A DNA stretch of 64,000 bases from a virus. Positions 8,577 to 17,705 of this stretch are shown here, piece by piece. The translations under genes and the position numbers were made by a program. How positions within the stretch are numbered: the first letter of the stretch is position 1; each line of letters opens with the position of its first letter. The stretch lies in IMG/VR virus record IMGVR_UViG_3300008954_000003, positions 62,001 to 126,000 of that record. The stretch is one strand, 5' to 3'. The notes under the pieces were generated by a model that made no database searches, was not told the DNA's origin, and saw only the letters and a list, made by a program, of their open reading frames with translations.

Positions 8577-10604
8577 ATGTTCAAATTTAAAAAGAATGAA
8601 ACCTTCAGGAATGTTCTAAAGACGTATCCCAAATATATTTTTAGAATGAGCAATAACAGAATTGTTCTTAACAACCTTTCTGATCAGGGACAGTTGAATA
8701 ATGAACAAGGATTTGTTGCTTTACAAGTCGGCGGAAATTTAAGTCTAAGCTTTCCCTATTCAGAATATTCAGTCTTGTTTGACAAAACAGCTTCAAATCC
8801 AGTTGCCTCTTTCGATATTGAAGAGACGCAGAGTGCGGACGGAGGGGATTTTTTAAAAAGTGCGGACGGAGGGGATTTTTTAAAAAGCCGGAATTCAATA
8901 TCAGCATGGGTTTATCCCGTTGAGGGTTCGTCAAGTACTTTCCCAAGGATCATGCACCTTGGAAACCAGAACTCAGGGTTTGTAGATAATAAGAAAGTTT
9001 TCTATATGTTCTCATCGTCATCATTGGGAAAACTAAACATTGCTTTTGGTCAAAAAGCAGATGTGAAGGTTGGCTCTCTTGGGTTTGATATCGGAACCGA
9101 TGCAGTTTTATCAAACGGAGAAATAATCCAGTGCTATACGACGGATGAGCGTGTGGTTCCGTTCAATAAATGGTCGCACGTTGCAGTATCTTTTTCAGAT
9201 ACGGATGCAAAATTTTATATCAATGGGGAGAGGATGTTAAGGCATAGGCATTTCCCAGGCGGAAGGACTGGAGAACTTAATCCATTGATAGGTTCGGTCG
9301 GGAACAGTACTGTTGGCGGGAAATCGTTTCCCGGTTATATTGACGAAGTTGCTTTGACGACAAGGGGCGTCACAGACGATGAGGTGTCAGAGTTATACAA
9401 TCAAGGAAAGCCCCCGGATTTAGCAAAAATTTCAACGGGTTTGAAAAATTCGATATTGTCTTATTGGCGAATGGGTGATGGTGATGATGCAGATCCAGAC
9501 GTTTTTGATCAGGTAAGCGCAAACCATATCACCATGAGTGCTTTTGCCAACAGTGTTGGGGGAATAAAAAAGTTTGCCCCTGGTAAATTTGAATTGACAG
9601 AGGAGGGGTTATATGGCTCCGTTAAGGTTCCGATGCCTCTTGTTTCGACAATAAGCAGGGTTTTTGTTTACAAGAAAGAGGTTGAGGGGGAAACGGTCAC
9701 ATACGATGAGGAATACACAAAAACATCTGATGTCTATCGAATATTGGCCTTAAAGAATACTATTGAATATTATAAGCCGCTTAGTGAAGCTTATAACTTT
9801 GATAATCTGATGTTGAGTGGGGGGCGACCCCACCTTGAACATCCTGATGTTGGCGCAAAGGTTCTTTCTGAACACAAAATGCACCCGTCTTCAAGTATAA
9901 ACCTTATAAGTATTCCGAAGATCTTTTACGATGAAGGGATTAAGAAGGGGTCTGTTGACCTTAAGTTTTATGTGACGGGGAATTTGACAGCAAGGGCTCA
10001 AGACATTAATGAAAACGGTGCTTTGATCCAAACAACAGGATCAACATCTGGAAGCATAGTTGGTTTTGTTTTGTATAATGAGGGGTTCTTGGTTTTGACG
10101 GGAAGCGACTCATTGAACACAGATATTTCAGAGCCGTATATCCAACCTATTGATTCACAAAAAGACGTTGTAACTGATTCACCAAAATGGATTCATTTTG
10201 GAGCATACAAGTCTAATACCCTGGAATACAATGACATCATTTCATCTTCATACGAACTTGAATTTGAAGGAACACACAAGATAAATACGATAACAATGTT
10301 TGCACACGCCCCAAAAAACTTACTTAACTGGAGCAACAATTTTTCGTATATTTCTGCTAGTCAAGGAAATCAAATTCTATTTTCAACGGGTTCGAAACTG
10401 TTTTGGGAGAACGAAGATATTCAAATAAAAAACACTATATCTTCTTCTCATTATCATTCGGAGTCATACTCACAGCAGACTTATATAAATAAGATCGGTG
10501 TTTATGATGAAGAGGAAAACCTTATTGGCATTGCGACATTGGCCAATCCTGTTCGTAAAAAGCCAGACCAGAGCTACACCTTTAAATTAAAAATGGATCT
10601 TTGA
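8577..10604 (+). CDS. LamG-domain tail fibre/adhesin-like structural protein
   Basis: A 675-residue protein. Residues about 102-280 fit a LamG/concanavalin-type beta-sandwich: SISAWVYP at its start, FNKWSHVAVSFS, FYINGERM and YIDEVALTTRGVTDDEVSELYNQG-type ending. Such domains bind glycans in many phage fibres. Before it lies a perfect 9-residue duplication (SADGGDFLK twice). The C-terminus shares a domain with the preceding protein. No signal peptide is present, as expected for a virion protein. Receptor binding is plausible but not shown. Confidence 0.65.
   Translation: MFKFKKNETFRNVLKTYPKYIFRMSNNRIVLNNLSDQGQLNNEQGFVALQVGGNLSLSFPYSEYSVLFDKTASNPVASFDIEETQSADGGDFLKSADGGDFLKSRNSISAWVYPVEGSSSTFPRIMHLGNQNSGFVDNKKVFYMFSSSSLGKLNIAFGQKADVKVGSLGFDIGTDAVLSNGEIIQCYTTDERVVPFNKWSHVAVSFSDTDAKFYINGERMLRHRHFPGGRTGELNPLIGSVGNSTVGGKSFPGYIDEVALTTRGVTDDEVSELYNQGKPPDLAKISTGLKNSILSYWRMGDGDDADPDVFDQVSANHITMSAFANSVGGIKKFAPGKFELTEEGLYGSVKVPMPLVSTISRVFVYKKEVEGETVTYDEEYTKTSDVYRILALKNTIEYYKPLSEAYNFDNLMLSGGRPHLEHPDVGAKVLSEHKMHPSSSINLISIPKIFYDEGIKKGSVDLKFYVTGNLTARAQDINENGALIQTTGSTSGSIVGFVLYNEGFLVLTGSDSLNTDISEPYIQPIDSQKDVVTDSPKWIHFGAYKSNTLEYNDIISSSYELEFEGTHKINTITMFAHAPKNLLNWSNNFSYISASQGNQILFSTGSKLFWENEDIQIKNTISSSHYHSESYSQQTYINKIGVYDEEENLIGIATLANPVRKKPDQSYTFKLKMDL
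8832..8885 (+). repeat. 27-bp perfect tandem duplication
   Basis: Two identical 27-bp units (8832-8858 and 8859-8885) each encode SADGGDFLK just before the LamG domain. Perfect identity points to a recent event or to an assembly artefact. Confidence 0.9.
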
Positions 10605-10620
10605 TTTCGTAGGAGAAACA

Positions 10621-11154
10621 ATGATCTTAGGACTTGATGTTAGTACAAGCATCACAGGAGCATCAGTAATAGATGAGTCGGGTTGTCTTCTTTTTTGTGG
10701 GAAATATGACACAAGAAAAATCAAAGGCTTTTATCTTAAAGCGGATTTTGTTGAAGAGAATCTGAAACAGCTTAAAAAGGATTATGACATAACACATGTC
10801 TACATCGAACAGCCACTTGGTATGTTTAAGTCGGGATTCTCATCGGCAAAAACGATCCAGTTGTTGAATAGGTATAACGGCGTAATAAGTTGGATTTGTA
10901 GAAAGATATTCAAAACCGATCCGGAGTTGGTAAACGCCATGTCAGCAAGAAAATTAGCAGGGATAAAGTTCAATAAAGGCGACAAAGCCAAGGAAATTGT
11001 TCTGAAATTTGTGCTTGACAACGAACCTCTTTTCGATATAAAGTATACCCGTAACGGGACGCCAAAACCTGGGGAGTTTGACCGGGCAGATAGCGTTATT
11101 ATAGCCCGTGCGGGGTATTTATTATGTCAAGAAGAGGAAAACTCGAAATCCTAA
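10621..11154 (+). CDS. RuvC-like Holliday junction resolvase
   Basis: A 177-residue RNase H-fold nuclease of the RuvC type. The expected acidic residues are visible: D6 in the opening strand (LGLDVSTSITG), E63 in YIEQP, and D154/D157 in FDRADS. RuvC enzymes resolve four-way junctions; phage versions trim branched DNA before packaging. The 3' end overlaps the primase start by 31 bases, so the two are probably coupled. GTAGGAG precedes the ATG. Confidence 0.85.
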   Translation: MILGLDVSTSITGASVIDESGCLLFCGKYDTRKIKGFYLKADFVEENLKQLKKDYDITHVYIEQPLGMFKSGFSSAKTIQLLNRYNGVISWICRKIFKTDPELVNAMSARKLAGIKFNKGDKAKEIVLKFVLDNEPLFDIKYTRNGTPKPGEFDRADSVIIARAGYLLCQEEENSKS

Positions 11155-12083
11155 GCGAGATATTGGGGATCCCGCGTCAGGTTGGGGATGAATGTCTATA
11201 CTTCTGTCCGAAGTGTGACCACCATAAACAGAAGCTATCTGTTAACATTACCAAGGGAAAGTTTAAATGTTGGATCTGTGAGTATTCCGGGCCAAGGCTA
11301 AGAAGGCTTGTTCGAAATCACGGAACAACAGCACATTTGTTTGAGTGGAAGAAATTCGAAGACTCTGTTGACCTGTCTGATTTCACAGATGAATTATCAG
11401 AGCTATTAGAACCAAAGAACGAGAGAAAATTCTCTTACTTAAAGTTACCAAAGGAATTTATTTCATTAACAAAGAAACAACCCTCGCTCTCAGCGAGGGT
11501 TCCCTTGGCTTATTTGAAGAAACGAAATGTTTCATTTGACGATGTTGTCTTTTGGAAGATGGGTTATTGTTCAAAAGGGGCATTTGAAGATAGAATCATT
11601 ATCCCTTCGTTCGCGGAAGATGGTTCATTGAACTATTTTGTTGCAAGGGCGTATAATGATGCAAAATACCCATCGTATATGAACCCACCAATCAGCAAGA
11701 ATATCATCTTTAACGAATTGTTTGTCGATTTTGATGAGACAATAGTGATAGTTGAGGGCGTCTTTGATGCTGTTATGGCAGGAAGAAATGCCGTTCCGTT
11801 ATTAGGTTCGTCTCTGGGAGAATATTCAAATCTTTTTCAGAAAATCGTTAAGAACGATTCAAGGGTTTTGCTTGCTCTCGATGCTGATGCAGAGAAAAAA
11901 GCATATGATTTAATAAGCAAATTGCTTCTATACGACATTGAGGTGAAAAAAGTAAACATTTCACCGTACAAAGATGTCGGCTCTATGCCGAATGAAAAAT
12001 TCGCGATTGCAAAGAGAGAGGCGATTACACTAGATCGAGATTCTTATGTGATGTATCGCGCACTATTTGAATGTGGCAACTGA
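11124..12083 (+). CDS. DNA primase (DnaG/gp61-type: zinc ribbon + TOPRIM)
   Basis: A 319-residue primase. An N-terminal zinc ribbon (CPKC at residues 28-31, CWIC at about 49-52) is followed by a linker and a TOPRIM core with the glutamate in IVIVEGVFDAV (about 208-218) and the acidic LALDAD motif (about 251-256). It would make RNA primers for the lagging strand with the helicase at 56242. It starts inside the resolvase gene. A perfect 10-bp hairpin lies within it at 11479-11501. Confidence 0.88.
   Translation: MSRRGKLEILSEILGIPRQVGDECLYFCPKCDHHKQKLSVNITKGKFKCWICEYSGPRLRRLVRNHGTTAHLFEWKKFEDSVDLSDFTDELSELLEPKNERKFSYLKLPKEFISLTKKQPSLSARVPLAYLKKRNVSFDDVVFWKMGYCSKGAFEDRIIIPSFAEDGSLNYFVARAYNDAKYPSYMNPPISKNIIFNELFVDFDETIVIVEGVFDAVMAGRNAVPLLGSSLGEYSNLFQKIVKNDSRVLLALDADAEKKAYDLISKLLLYDIEVKKVNISPYKDVGSMPNEKFAIAKREAITLDRDSYVMYRALFECGN
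11479..11501 (+). other. Intragenic perfect hairpin in the primase gene
   Basis: AACCCTCGCT, loop CTC, AGCGAGGGTT. It codes for the segment between the zinc ribbon and TOPRIM core. No T run follows, so termination is unlikely; an mRNA-structure role is possible. Confidence 0.6.
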
Positions 12084-12095
12084 TAAGGAGGAAAA

Positions 12096-12962
12096 ATGAT
12101 TGTTACAGCTAACAGAAATCGTTTCATGGAGAAGTATTTTGATGGCCTTGTTCCATGGATGAGAGAAGATATTGATCAGATGATATCGTTTGGGGCTTGC
12201 CTTGCAGGCGGATCTTTGAGAAGGTCAATAAAGAAAGGCTCTCTTCAGAGAGTTTTTGAAGGGACAAAGAAAGAGAAGTTGACCAAAAGAGTGCTTAATT
12301 CTCTTTTTACCAAGGCCGAGCCGAGCAAGCTCATTGATCTTGATTTTTTCCCAAGAGATGATGGGTGTGCTCGTAAGTGCCGTGAATATCTGTTGGTAAG
12401 ATATGGTGCTAGTTGGAAAGATTCAAAATATTCGGTGACATTTATGCCGAGTAAAAACCACAATTTCGCATATCAGATTGTTCACAAGGATTTTCGTGGC
12501 ACAAACACAGAGGCAACTTTGAGTTTGTTTGATTTTGTCAATTGTCAACTGGCCCTTGATGATAAGTTCTTTTATCATCACAAGGATTTTCGTGAGTGCG
12601 AGGCGAAAGGTATTTTGCGTATAGAGAGGTGTGGAAAGGCTAAATTTGGATGGATAGATAGGCTTGCGAAATATATTGATAAGCCAGAATATGAAACAGT
12701 TGAGGGCATTACACATATTCGCGATGCCATGGAAGAGTTGGATCTTATGTTTCAAGCTCATTATCGGCAATTGTCAGCAGATTTCACGAATCCAATTTTT
12801 TTAGAATCTCTTAATATCTATAGAACTATTTTTAAGAAACTTAGTATGCACGATCTGACATATCTGTTTTTGATTAATGGTGTTTTTGATAAACTTATCA
12901 CACAAGAGATAAAAAGAAGGAAAAAGGAGTTCACACAATATGAGAATAGCGCACTTATCTGA
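12096..12962 (+). CDS. Nucleotidyltransferase-fold protein (phage NTase family)
   Basis: A 288-residue protein with the hallmarks of the polymerase-beta NTase fold: AGGSLRR near residue 37-43 and the DxD pair in LIDLDFFP near residue 80. Later segments (FDFVNCQLAL and a helical tail) resemble a family I recall in T4-like phages annotated as putative nucleotidyltransferase. Substrate is unknown. It is preceded by TAAGGAGGAAA and overlaps the SbcDC fusion by 23 bases, suggesting coupled expression with DNA-end processing genes. Confidence 0.65.
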   Translation: MIVTANRNRFMEKYFDGLVPWMREDIDQMISFGACLAGGSLRRSIKKGSLQRVFEGTKKEKLTKRVLNSLFTKAEPSKLIDLDFFPRDDGCARKCREYLLVRYGASWKDSKYSVTFMPSKNHNFAYQIVHKDFRGTNTEATLSLFDFVNCQLALDDKFFYHHKDFRECEAKGILRIERCGKAKFGWIDRLAKYIDKPEYETVEGITHIRDAMEELDLMFQAHYRQLSADFTNPIFLESLNIYRTIFKKLSMHDLTYLFLINGVFDKLITQEIKRRKKEFTQYENSALI

Positions 12963-15900
12963 CATACACATCAGAAATTTCAAATATCATAGAGAATACC
13001 GTAAGGTTTTCGAGGAACTTTTCGTTTCTTTGGGGAATAACGACGTTGATGTCGTTGTTGTCACCGGAGACATTGCTCATTCGAAGACACAAATCAGCCC
13101 AGAATTCGTTGAGCTGTGCTCTTTCTTCTTGAAGGGGTTGGCAGACGTTTGTCCAACGTATCTTATACTTGGAAACCACGACGGCAATTTGAAGAACAGT
13201 TTTCGACAAGATTCAATAACTCCTATTGTTACAACGTTGCAGCATAAAAACCTTCACTTAATGAAGGACTCTTGCTGTGTCGATCTTGATGATGGGTTTT
13301 CGTTATATTCTCTTTCAATTTTTGATTCAGACGGCTGGCTCACTCCAAAGGATAAATCAAAGGTCAATCTTGCCATGTATCATGGTCAGGTTGGTAAGTG
13401 TCTGACGGATACGGGCTGGAAGATCCACGGGAAAGAGGACAACCTTTTTGATCAATATGATTACACCTTCCTTGGGGACATTCACAAGAGACAATTTGTT
13501 TCAAAGAGGAAAGCATATCCAGGTTCATTGATTCAGCAGAACTTTGGTGAAGAGGTTGAAAAAGGATATCTTATTTGGGATATTGAAGACAAAGACAGAT
13601 TTACGACGGAGTTTGTTGCTTTAACGAATCCAAAGCCTTTTATTACAATTGGCGTTGATGAGAACCTTATTGTTGAGGAACTTAATATTCCCAAGGGTGT
13701 AAGAGCGAGACTCGTTTTCAAACAAAATTTACCAGTTGATATACTTAATAAAAAGGTTGGTGAGATAAAATCTATTATAAAACCGGAGTCGGTTTCCTTT
13801 TTGAACCTTGTTGACGATAAGGAGAACACGAAAAGACTCAAGAAACTTGAGAGTTATTCAGATGAGGCCACTCAAAAGGAACTCATCAAGGATTTCTTAC
13901 AAGATGAAGACGAGGAACTTATCGAAGATGTTTTGAAATTAGATAAAAAGTACGGCTCTTTGGTGAATAAGGAGAACAGGTTTGAGAAAGGAACTCTGTG
14001 GAGCATTAAAGACTTTGAGTGGTCAAACCTGTTCAATTATGATGAAGGCAACTCTCTTTGTTTTGGTAGTTATGTTGGCGTTGTTGGCATATTTGGTAAA
14101 AATTTTAGTGGTAAGTCTAGCATTGTTGATTCATTACTTTATACAATCTTTAATAATACTTCTAAGAATGTACGCCGCCCTTATGACATCATCAACAACT
14201 CAAAGAAAAAGGGCTCTGGCGTCGTTGAGATTGAGGCTGATGACGGCACTTATGCGATTTCAAGGAAGCTTTCGAAGGTTCATAAGAAGTCAAAAAGAAA
14301 GAATCCAAAAGAAACGGAATCAACGTTAGACTTTTCCTTTGTTGATAAACAGACTGGCGAAAGAGAGTCTCTGAATGGGACGACAAAAGCAAGAACAGAG
14401 CAAGAGATTCGTAAGGTGTTTGGGGCGTTGGAAGATTTTCTTATGACATCAATGTCATCTCAAACAGGAGCTTTTTGTTTTATCGATGAGGGCTCAACAA
14501 AGAGGAGGGAACTTCTTGAGAAGTTTCTTGACTTGAGGTTCTTTAAGGAAAAACATGATCTTGCAAAGAAAGACTATAACTTCACGAAGACCTTGCTCGC
14601 AAGAATAGAAGACACTTTTGATGCTTTGATTAAGGATAAGAAACAAGAAATTTTTGAAAACCAAGCAAACATTTACAAAGTCAAGAGTTCAATAGAAAAG
14701 CAAGAAGAAGCCTTAAAGGAGAAAACTCGCCTTCTTGAAGAGGTGGAAAGGAAGCTTGAGGGCATAGATTTACCAGAACTGACTCATGATAAGGTGAAAG
14801 CAAGCTTGGTCTTCCAGCACAGCATCAGAAAGAAGAAAATAAACGCCCAGGAAGAGTTGAGAAAAAAAATTGTTGAAAACGAATCCTTTTTAAGGAAAGC
14901 TGGTTCGTTTATTTCAAGTTTTGATTATGACGTTCTCAAAGGAAACCTCAACAAGATTGAGGAAAAACAAAACCTGCTATCTGAAACGAAGTCAGAGAAG
15001 TCGAAGATTTCGGAAGAGATTTCTTCTTGTGAAAAGAAAGAGGGGTTTTTGAAAGATATCCCTTGCGGTTCTGAGTTCCTTGGTTTGTGTAAGTTTATAA
15101 GTGAGGCGAGTGAGTGTGCCTCAAAAAGAGAAGCCCTCCAGAACGACTCAGAGAAACTTAAAAAACGCATTCGACAGCTCATTCAGGAGGTAAAAAACCT
15201 TAATCCAGAGAGAACAGGCAAGTATATTGAAAAATATAACGAGCTGAAGAAAAAGGTCGATACGGTTTCCGCTGAAAATATAAACCTCAAACTTCAAAAA
15301 GCAGTTGGAAAAAACTTCTTGCAGGGTATTGACAAGAAGATTGAGAAATTGGAAAGAGATTTAAAATATTATGACGACAATCAGGAAGTTCTCTGTGATA
15401 CTTTTGATTCGGTCAGTTCTGAAAAAGAAATTTCCATGGCGATCACTGCGCTTGAAGAGGAAAAACAGAAAGGCGAGAATGATTATCGTTTGTATTTGGA
15501 AAACTCTGGTAGGTTAAACGCGGAGTTAAGTTCGCTTGAGGAAAGAAAAGAAGAATATGAAACCCAAGTAAGCGAAGCAACAGCTTTGAAAGAATACCTT
15601 AAGTGTGTTCATGGCAGTGGGATATCATATGAACTTGTCAAGAACAGCCTTGAGGTCATAAATAAAGAGATCAAAGCGGTTCTTTCTTCAATTGGAGATT
15701 TTCAGGTTGAATTTTGTGATGAAAGCGGGAAGCTTGAGATTTACATCTCACATGGAGATACAGGTGCGCGGCTTGTTGAGAACGGCTCTGGAGCGGAAAA
15801 GACCCTTGCAGCTTTGGCAATTCGTATTGCCTTGTTGAACATTTCAAATTTGCCAAAATCAAATATTTTTATTCTTGACGAGCCTGGAACAGCATTGGAC

Positions 15901-16050
15901 CCTGAGAATATGGAGAAGATGACAGAAATACTTGAACTTTTAAAAGGTTATTTCAAGGTCGTACTTCTAATTACTCATATAGATGGGTTGAAAGATGTTG
16001 TCGACCATGTTGTAGAAATTGACAACGTTGAGGGATTTGCCCATGTCTAA
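12940..16050 (+). CDS. SbcD-SbcC (gp47-gp46) fusion: Mre11-like nuclease + Rad50-like ATPase
   Basis: A 1036-residue protein joining two normally separate recombination proteins. The N-terminal part is a calcineurin-like nuclease (SDIHI at 7-11, TGDIAH near 48, GNHDG near 80, GDIHKR near 180). The C-terminal part is an SMC/Rad50 ATPase: Walker A GKNFSGKSS near 385-393, long coiled coil from about 540 to 900, ABC signature NGSGAEKTL near 946, Walker B FILDEPG near 976. The usual CxxC zinc hook is replaced by a widely spaced pair (PCGSEFLGLCKF). It would process DNA ends for recombination-dependent replication. Confidence 0.9.
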   Translation: MRIAHLSDIHIRNFKYHREYRKVFEELFVSLGNNDVDVVVVTGDIAHSKTQISPEFVELCSFFLKGLADVCPTYLILGNHDGNLKNSFRQDSITPIVTTLQHKNLHLMKDSCCVDLDDGFSLYSLSIFDSDGWLTPKDKSKVNLAMYHGQVGKCLTDTGWKIHGKEDNLFDQYDYTFLGDIHKRQFVSKRKAYPGSLIQQNFGEEVEKGYLIWDIEDKDRFTTEFVALTNPKPFITIGVDENLIVEELNIPKGVRARLVFKQNLPVDILNKKVGEIKSIIKPESVSFLNLVDDKENTKRLKKLESYSDEATQKELIKDFLQDEDEELIEDVLKLDKKYGSLVNKENRFEKGTLWSIKDFEWSNLFNYDEGNSLCFGSYVGVVGIFGKNFSGKSSIVDSLLYTIFNNTSKNVRRPYDIINNSKKKGSGVVEIEADDGTYAISRKLSKVHKKSKRKNPKETESTLDFSFVDKQTGERESLNGTTKARTEQEIRKVFGALEDFLMTSMSSQTGAFCFIDEGSTKRRELLEKFLDLRFFKEKHDLAKKDYNFTKTLLARIEDTFDALIKDKKQEIFENQANIYKVKSSIEKQEEALKEKTRLLEEVERKLEGIDLPELTHDKVKASLVFQHSIRKKKINAQEELRKKIVENESFLRKAGSFISSFDYDVLKGNLNKIEEKQNLLSETKSEKSKISEEISSCEKKEGFLKDIPCGSEFLGLCKFISEASECASKREALQNDSEKLKKRIRQLIQEVKNLNPERTGKYIEKYNELKKKVDTVSAENINLKLQKAVGKNFLQGIDKKIEKLERDLKYYDDNQEVLCDTFDSVSSEKEISMAITALEEEKQKGENDYRLYLENSGRLNAELSSLEERKEEYETQVSEATALKEYLKCVHGSGISYELVKNSLEVINKEIKAVLSSIGDFQVEFCDESGKLEIYISHGDTGARLVENGSGAEKTLAALAIRIALLNISNLPKSNIFILDEPGTALDPENMEKMTEILELLKGYFKVVLLITHIDGLKDVVDHVVEIDNVEGFAHV

Positions 16051-16064
16051 GAGGAAAAAGAATA

Positions 16065-16271
16065 ATGCCAAGGGTAAAAGCATTTTTAGATCGCCACGTT
16101 CACAGATTTGTGTCAAAGAAATTTATGGTGTGGATCGTTGCGACAGTTTATTTGGGATTTGGGATTCTCTCAGGTGAGCATTGGGTTGCCGTTTCTTTGG
16201 GATATCTTGGAATGGAAGGATTCGCAGATATTGCAACACGATGGAAGGTTGGTAGGTTAAGTAATGATTGA
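16065..16271 (+). CDS. Small two-helix membrane protein, holin candidate
   Basis: A 68-residue protein with a basic N-terminus and two hydrophobic segments (FMVWIVATVYLGFGIL and VAVSLGYLGMEGFADIA) ending in a charged tail, a size and layout common to phage holins. It opens a cassette of membrane and secreted proteins and its stop overlaps the next start by 8 bases. No lysozyme gene lies next to it, so the holin call rests on shape and position only. Confidence 0.45.
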   Translation: MPRVKAFLDRHVHRFVSKKFMVWIVATVYLGFGILSGEHWVAVSLGYLGMEGFADIATRWKVGRLSND

Positions 16272-16662
16272 GTGGCTAAAAAGGGCTTGGGTGAAGTTCA
16301 AGTTTGTTATCATTGGGCTCTTTGTTGGGGCATTAGCCATTGCCTTTTATTTGATAAAGCGAAAAGGAGGCGGTGTTGCATCTTCACTGGAAAAGGTTCG
16401 AAAGGAAAGAGATTTGACACTCAAAGAGCTTGACGAAATCAACAAAGAAGAGAAAGAAAAACACAGAAACCTTTGGAATGAGTATCTTAGGAAGGTAGAT
16501 GAGGATCTTGAGATCTATAAAAAGGAAAATAAAGAGTTGAAAAAGAGTATCGTTGAGAGGCGAAAAGAGATACTTGAGAAGACAAAATTTGATCCCAACG
16601 CAAGAGCAAAGGAGATCGCAGATGAGTTCGGTTTTGAACTGGTTGAACCAAAAGACAATTAA
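16264..16662 (+). CDS. Membrane-anchored coiled-coil protein (possible inner spanin)
   Basis: A 132-residue protein with one N-terminal membrane segment (about 15-32) followed by a long Lys/Glu-rich coiled coil (about 42-115). That N-in, periplasmic coiled-coil layout fits an inner-membrane spanin, but no sequence motif proves it. Its 3' end overlaps the next gene by 41 bases, an arrangement also common in spanin pairs. Confidence 0.45.
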   Translation: MIEWLKRAWVKFKFVIIGLFVGALAIAFYLIKRKGGGVASSLEKVRKERDLTLKELDEINKEEKEKHRNLWNEYLRKVDEDLEIYKKENKELKKSIVERRKEILEKTKFDPNARAKEIADEFGFELVEPKDN

Positions 16663-17083
16663 ATATAGTGCAGTTGTGATGCTTTTATTGTTCCCGGCTA
16701 CACTCTCAGCAGTCCCTCGAATGGCTGTCCTTAAAAAAGGACAGAAGGCCCCATTCGAGGGATTTTTGTATGATTTTGATGCAGATGCTGAAATGGCAGC
16801 TCAGAGGGAACTTGCTGAAGAAGGTTGCCAACTTAACATAAGAATGCAGCTAAGAAGAGAACGAAATCGCCATGAGCTTTTGATCAAGTCTGCAAAAATT
16901 TCGTTAACAGCGACAGAAGAAAAGTATAAAGTCATTCTATCAGAGAAGAATAAAGAGATTTCAAGATACGAAAAGAAGGTAGAGGCGTCGGGTAACGGTG
17001 TGGTGTGGGGAGCGGTGGGGTACTTTGCCGGTGTCGTTTCGGCGCTGGCAACTTTTTATATTTCAACAAAAATTGTAAGGTAG
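16622..17083 (+). CDS. Secreted/membrane coiled-coil protein with APFxGxL motif
   Basis: Start chosen at 16622 because AAGGAG lies 7 bases upstream; longer alternatives run through the preceding gene. The 153-residue product has a signal peptide (about residues 1-28, cleavage likely after LSA), then a conserved-looking KKGQKAPFEGFLYD motif, a coiled coil (about 75-125), and a C-terminal membrane segment. I recognise the APFxGxL pattern from uncharacterised phage envelope proteins found near lysis genes. A very stable nested hairpin followed by five Ts lies within the gene. Confidence 0.55.
   Translation: MSSVLNWLNQKTIKYSAVVMLLLFPATLSAVPRMAVLKKGQKAPFEGFLYDFDADAEMAAQRELAEEGCQLNIRMQLRRERNRHELLIKSAKISLTATEEKYKVILSEKNKEISRYEKKVEASGNGVVWGAVGYFAGVVSALATFYISTKIVR
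16713..16767 (+). other. Nested hairpin with T run inside a coding region (terminator-like)
   Basis: Outer stem TCCCTCGAATGG / CCATTCGAGGGA (16713-16724 with 16751-16762, 12 bp, no mismatch) encloses inner stem CTGTCCTT / AAGGACAG (16725-16732 with 16737-16744) with loop AAAA and a 6-base bulge. Five Ts follow at 16763-16767. The shape is that of an intrinsic terminator, yet it lies in frame inside a gene. Confidence 0.7.
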
Positions 17084-17090
17084 GTGTATT

Positions 17091-17705
17091 ATGGAAATAG
17101 AAGAAAAAGCAATAAAGCTGGCAAGAGAAGCACGCGAAAAGAAAGAAAAAGAGGTTCAAGAGGATTGGAAAGCTCTTGTTTCTGAATTGAAAGAGGATGA
17201 GAGCGTTGCTGAAAAAGTCCTTGTTCATGTAGAGAAAAAGAGGTTCGTCGCAGATGACGATCGTTCAATTCAGAACAAAGCTTTTACGAGAAAGAGAGAA
17301 ATCAAACGAATATACAAGCTTGCGTTTTATAAACTGAAGTCGTTTATTAGTCTCACTTTGGGAGCAACGATTTTATTTCTTCAGAGTTTGAAGTTGTTTT
17401 ATCGGAATTCAAAAATCGAGACCCCGTTTGAGGAGCCAAATATTGTCAAGCCCGACATGGTGAAGTTTGAGGGGGATTGCAGAGGGGGCGTTGATCTTGA
17501 TTATTTTTTTCCAAAGTTAGAGAATGCTAAGAAGATGATTAATAAGGTCGAAAAATCAGAGGAATCAAGGATAAAGAGGGAAACGAGCTGGAAGAGCGGC
17601 TATGTCAAAACCGCTGTTGTGCCAAAAGAAGTTTGGAGCAAGCTTGCCCACGGCAAAGAACAGAAAAAAGGGTTCACTGGGACTCCGAGGAACCTGAATG
17701 AATAA
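17091..17705 (+). CDS. Single-pass membrane protein, unknown
   Basis: A 204-residue protein: a charged helical N-terminus (about 1-85), one hydrophobic segment (about 86-102, ISLTLGATILFLQSL), and a C-terminal region with conserved-looking SWKSGYVKTAVVP and a basic tail. No signal peptide. Its end overlaps the lipoprotein gene by 8 bases. It is part of the envelope cassette; function unknown. Confidence 0.5.
   Translation: MEIEEKAIKLAREAREKKEKEVQEDWKALVSELKEDESVAEKVLVHVEKKRFVADDDRSIQNKAFTRKREIKRIYKLAFYKLKSFISLTLGATILFLQSLKLFYRNSKIETPFEEPNIVKPDMVKFEGDCRGGVDLDYFFPKLENAKKMINKVEKSEESRIKRETSWKSGYVKTAVVPKEVWSKLAHGKEQKKGFTGTPRNLNE

Noticed and set aside
16042-16176. 44-codon frame across the SbcDC end and holin-like gene
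   Set aside because: Overlaps both genes fully and lacks its own ribosome site.
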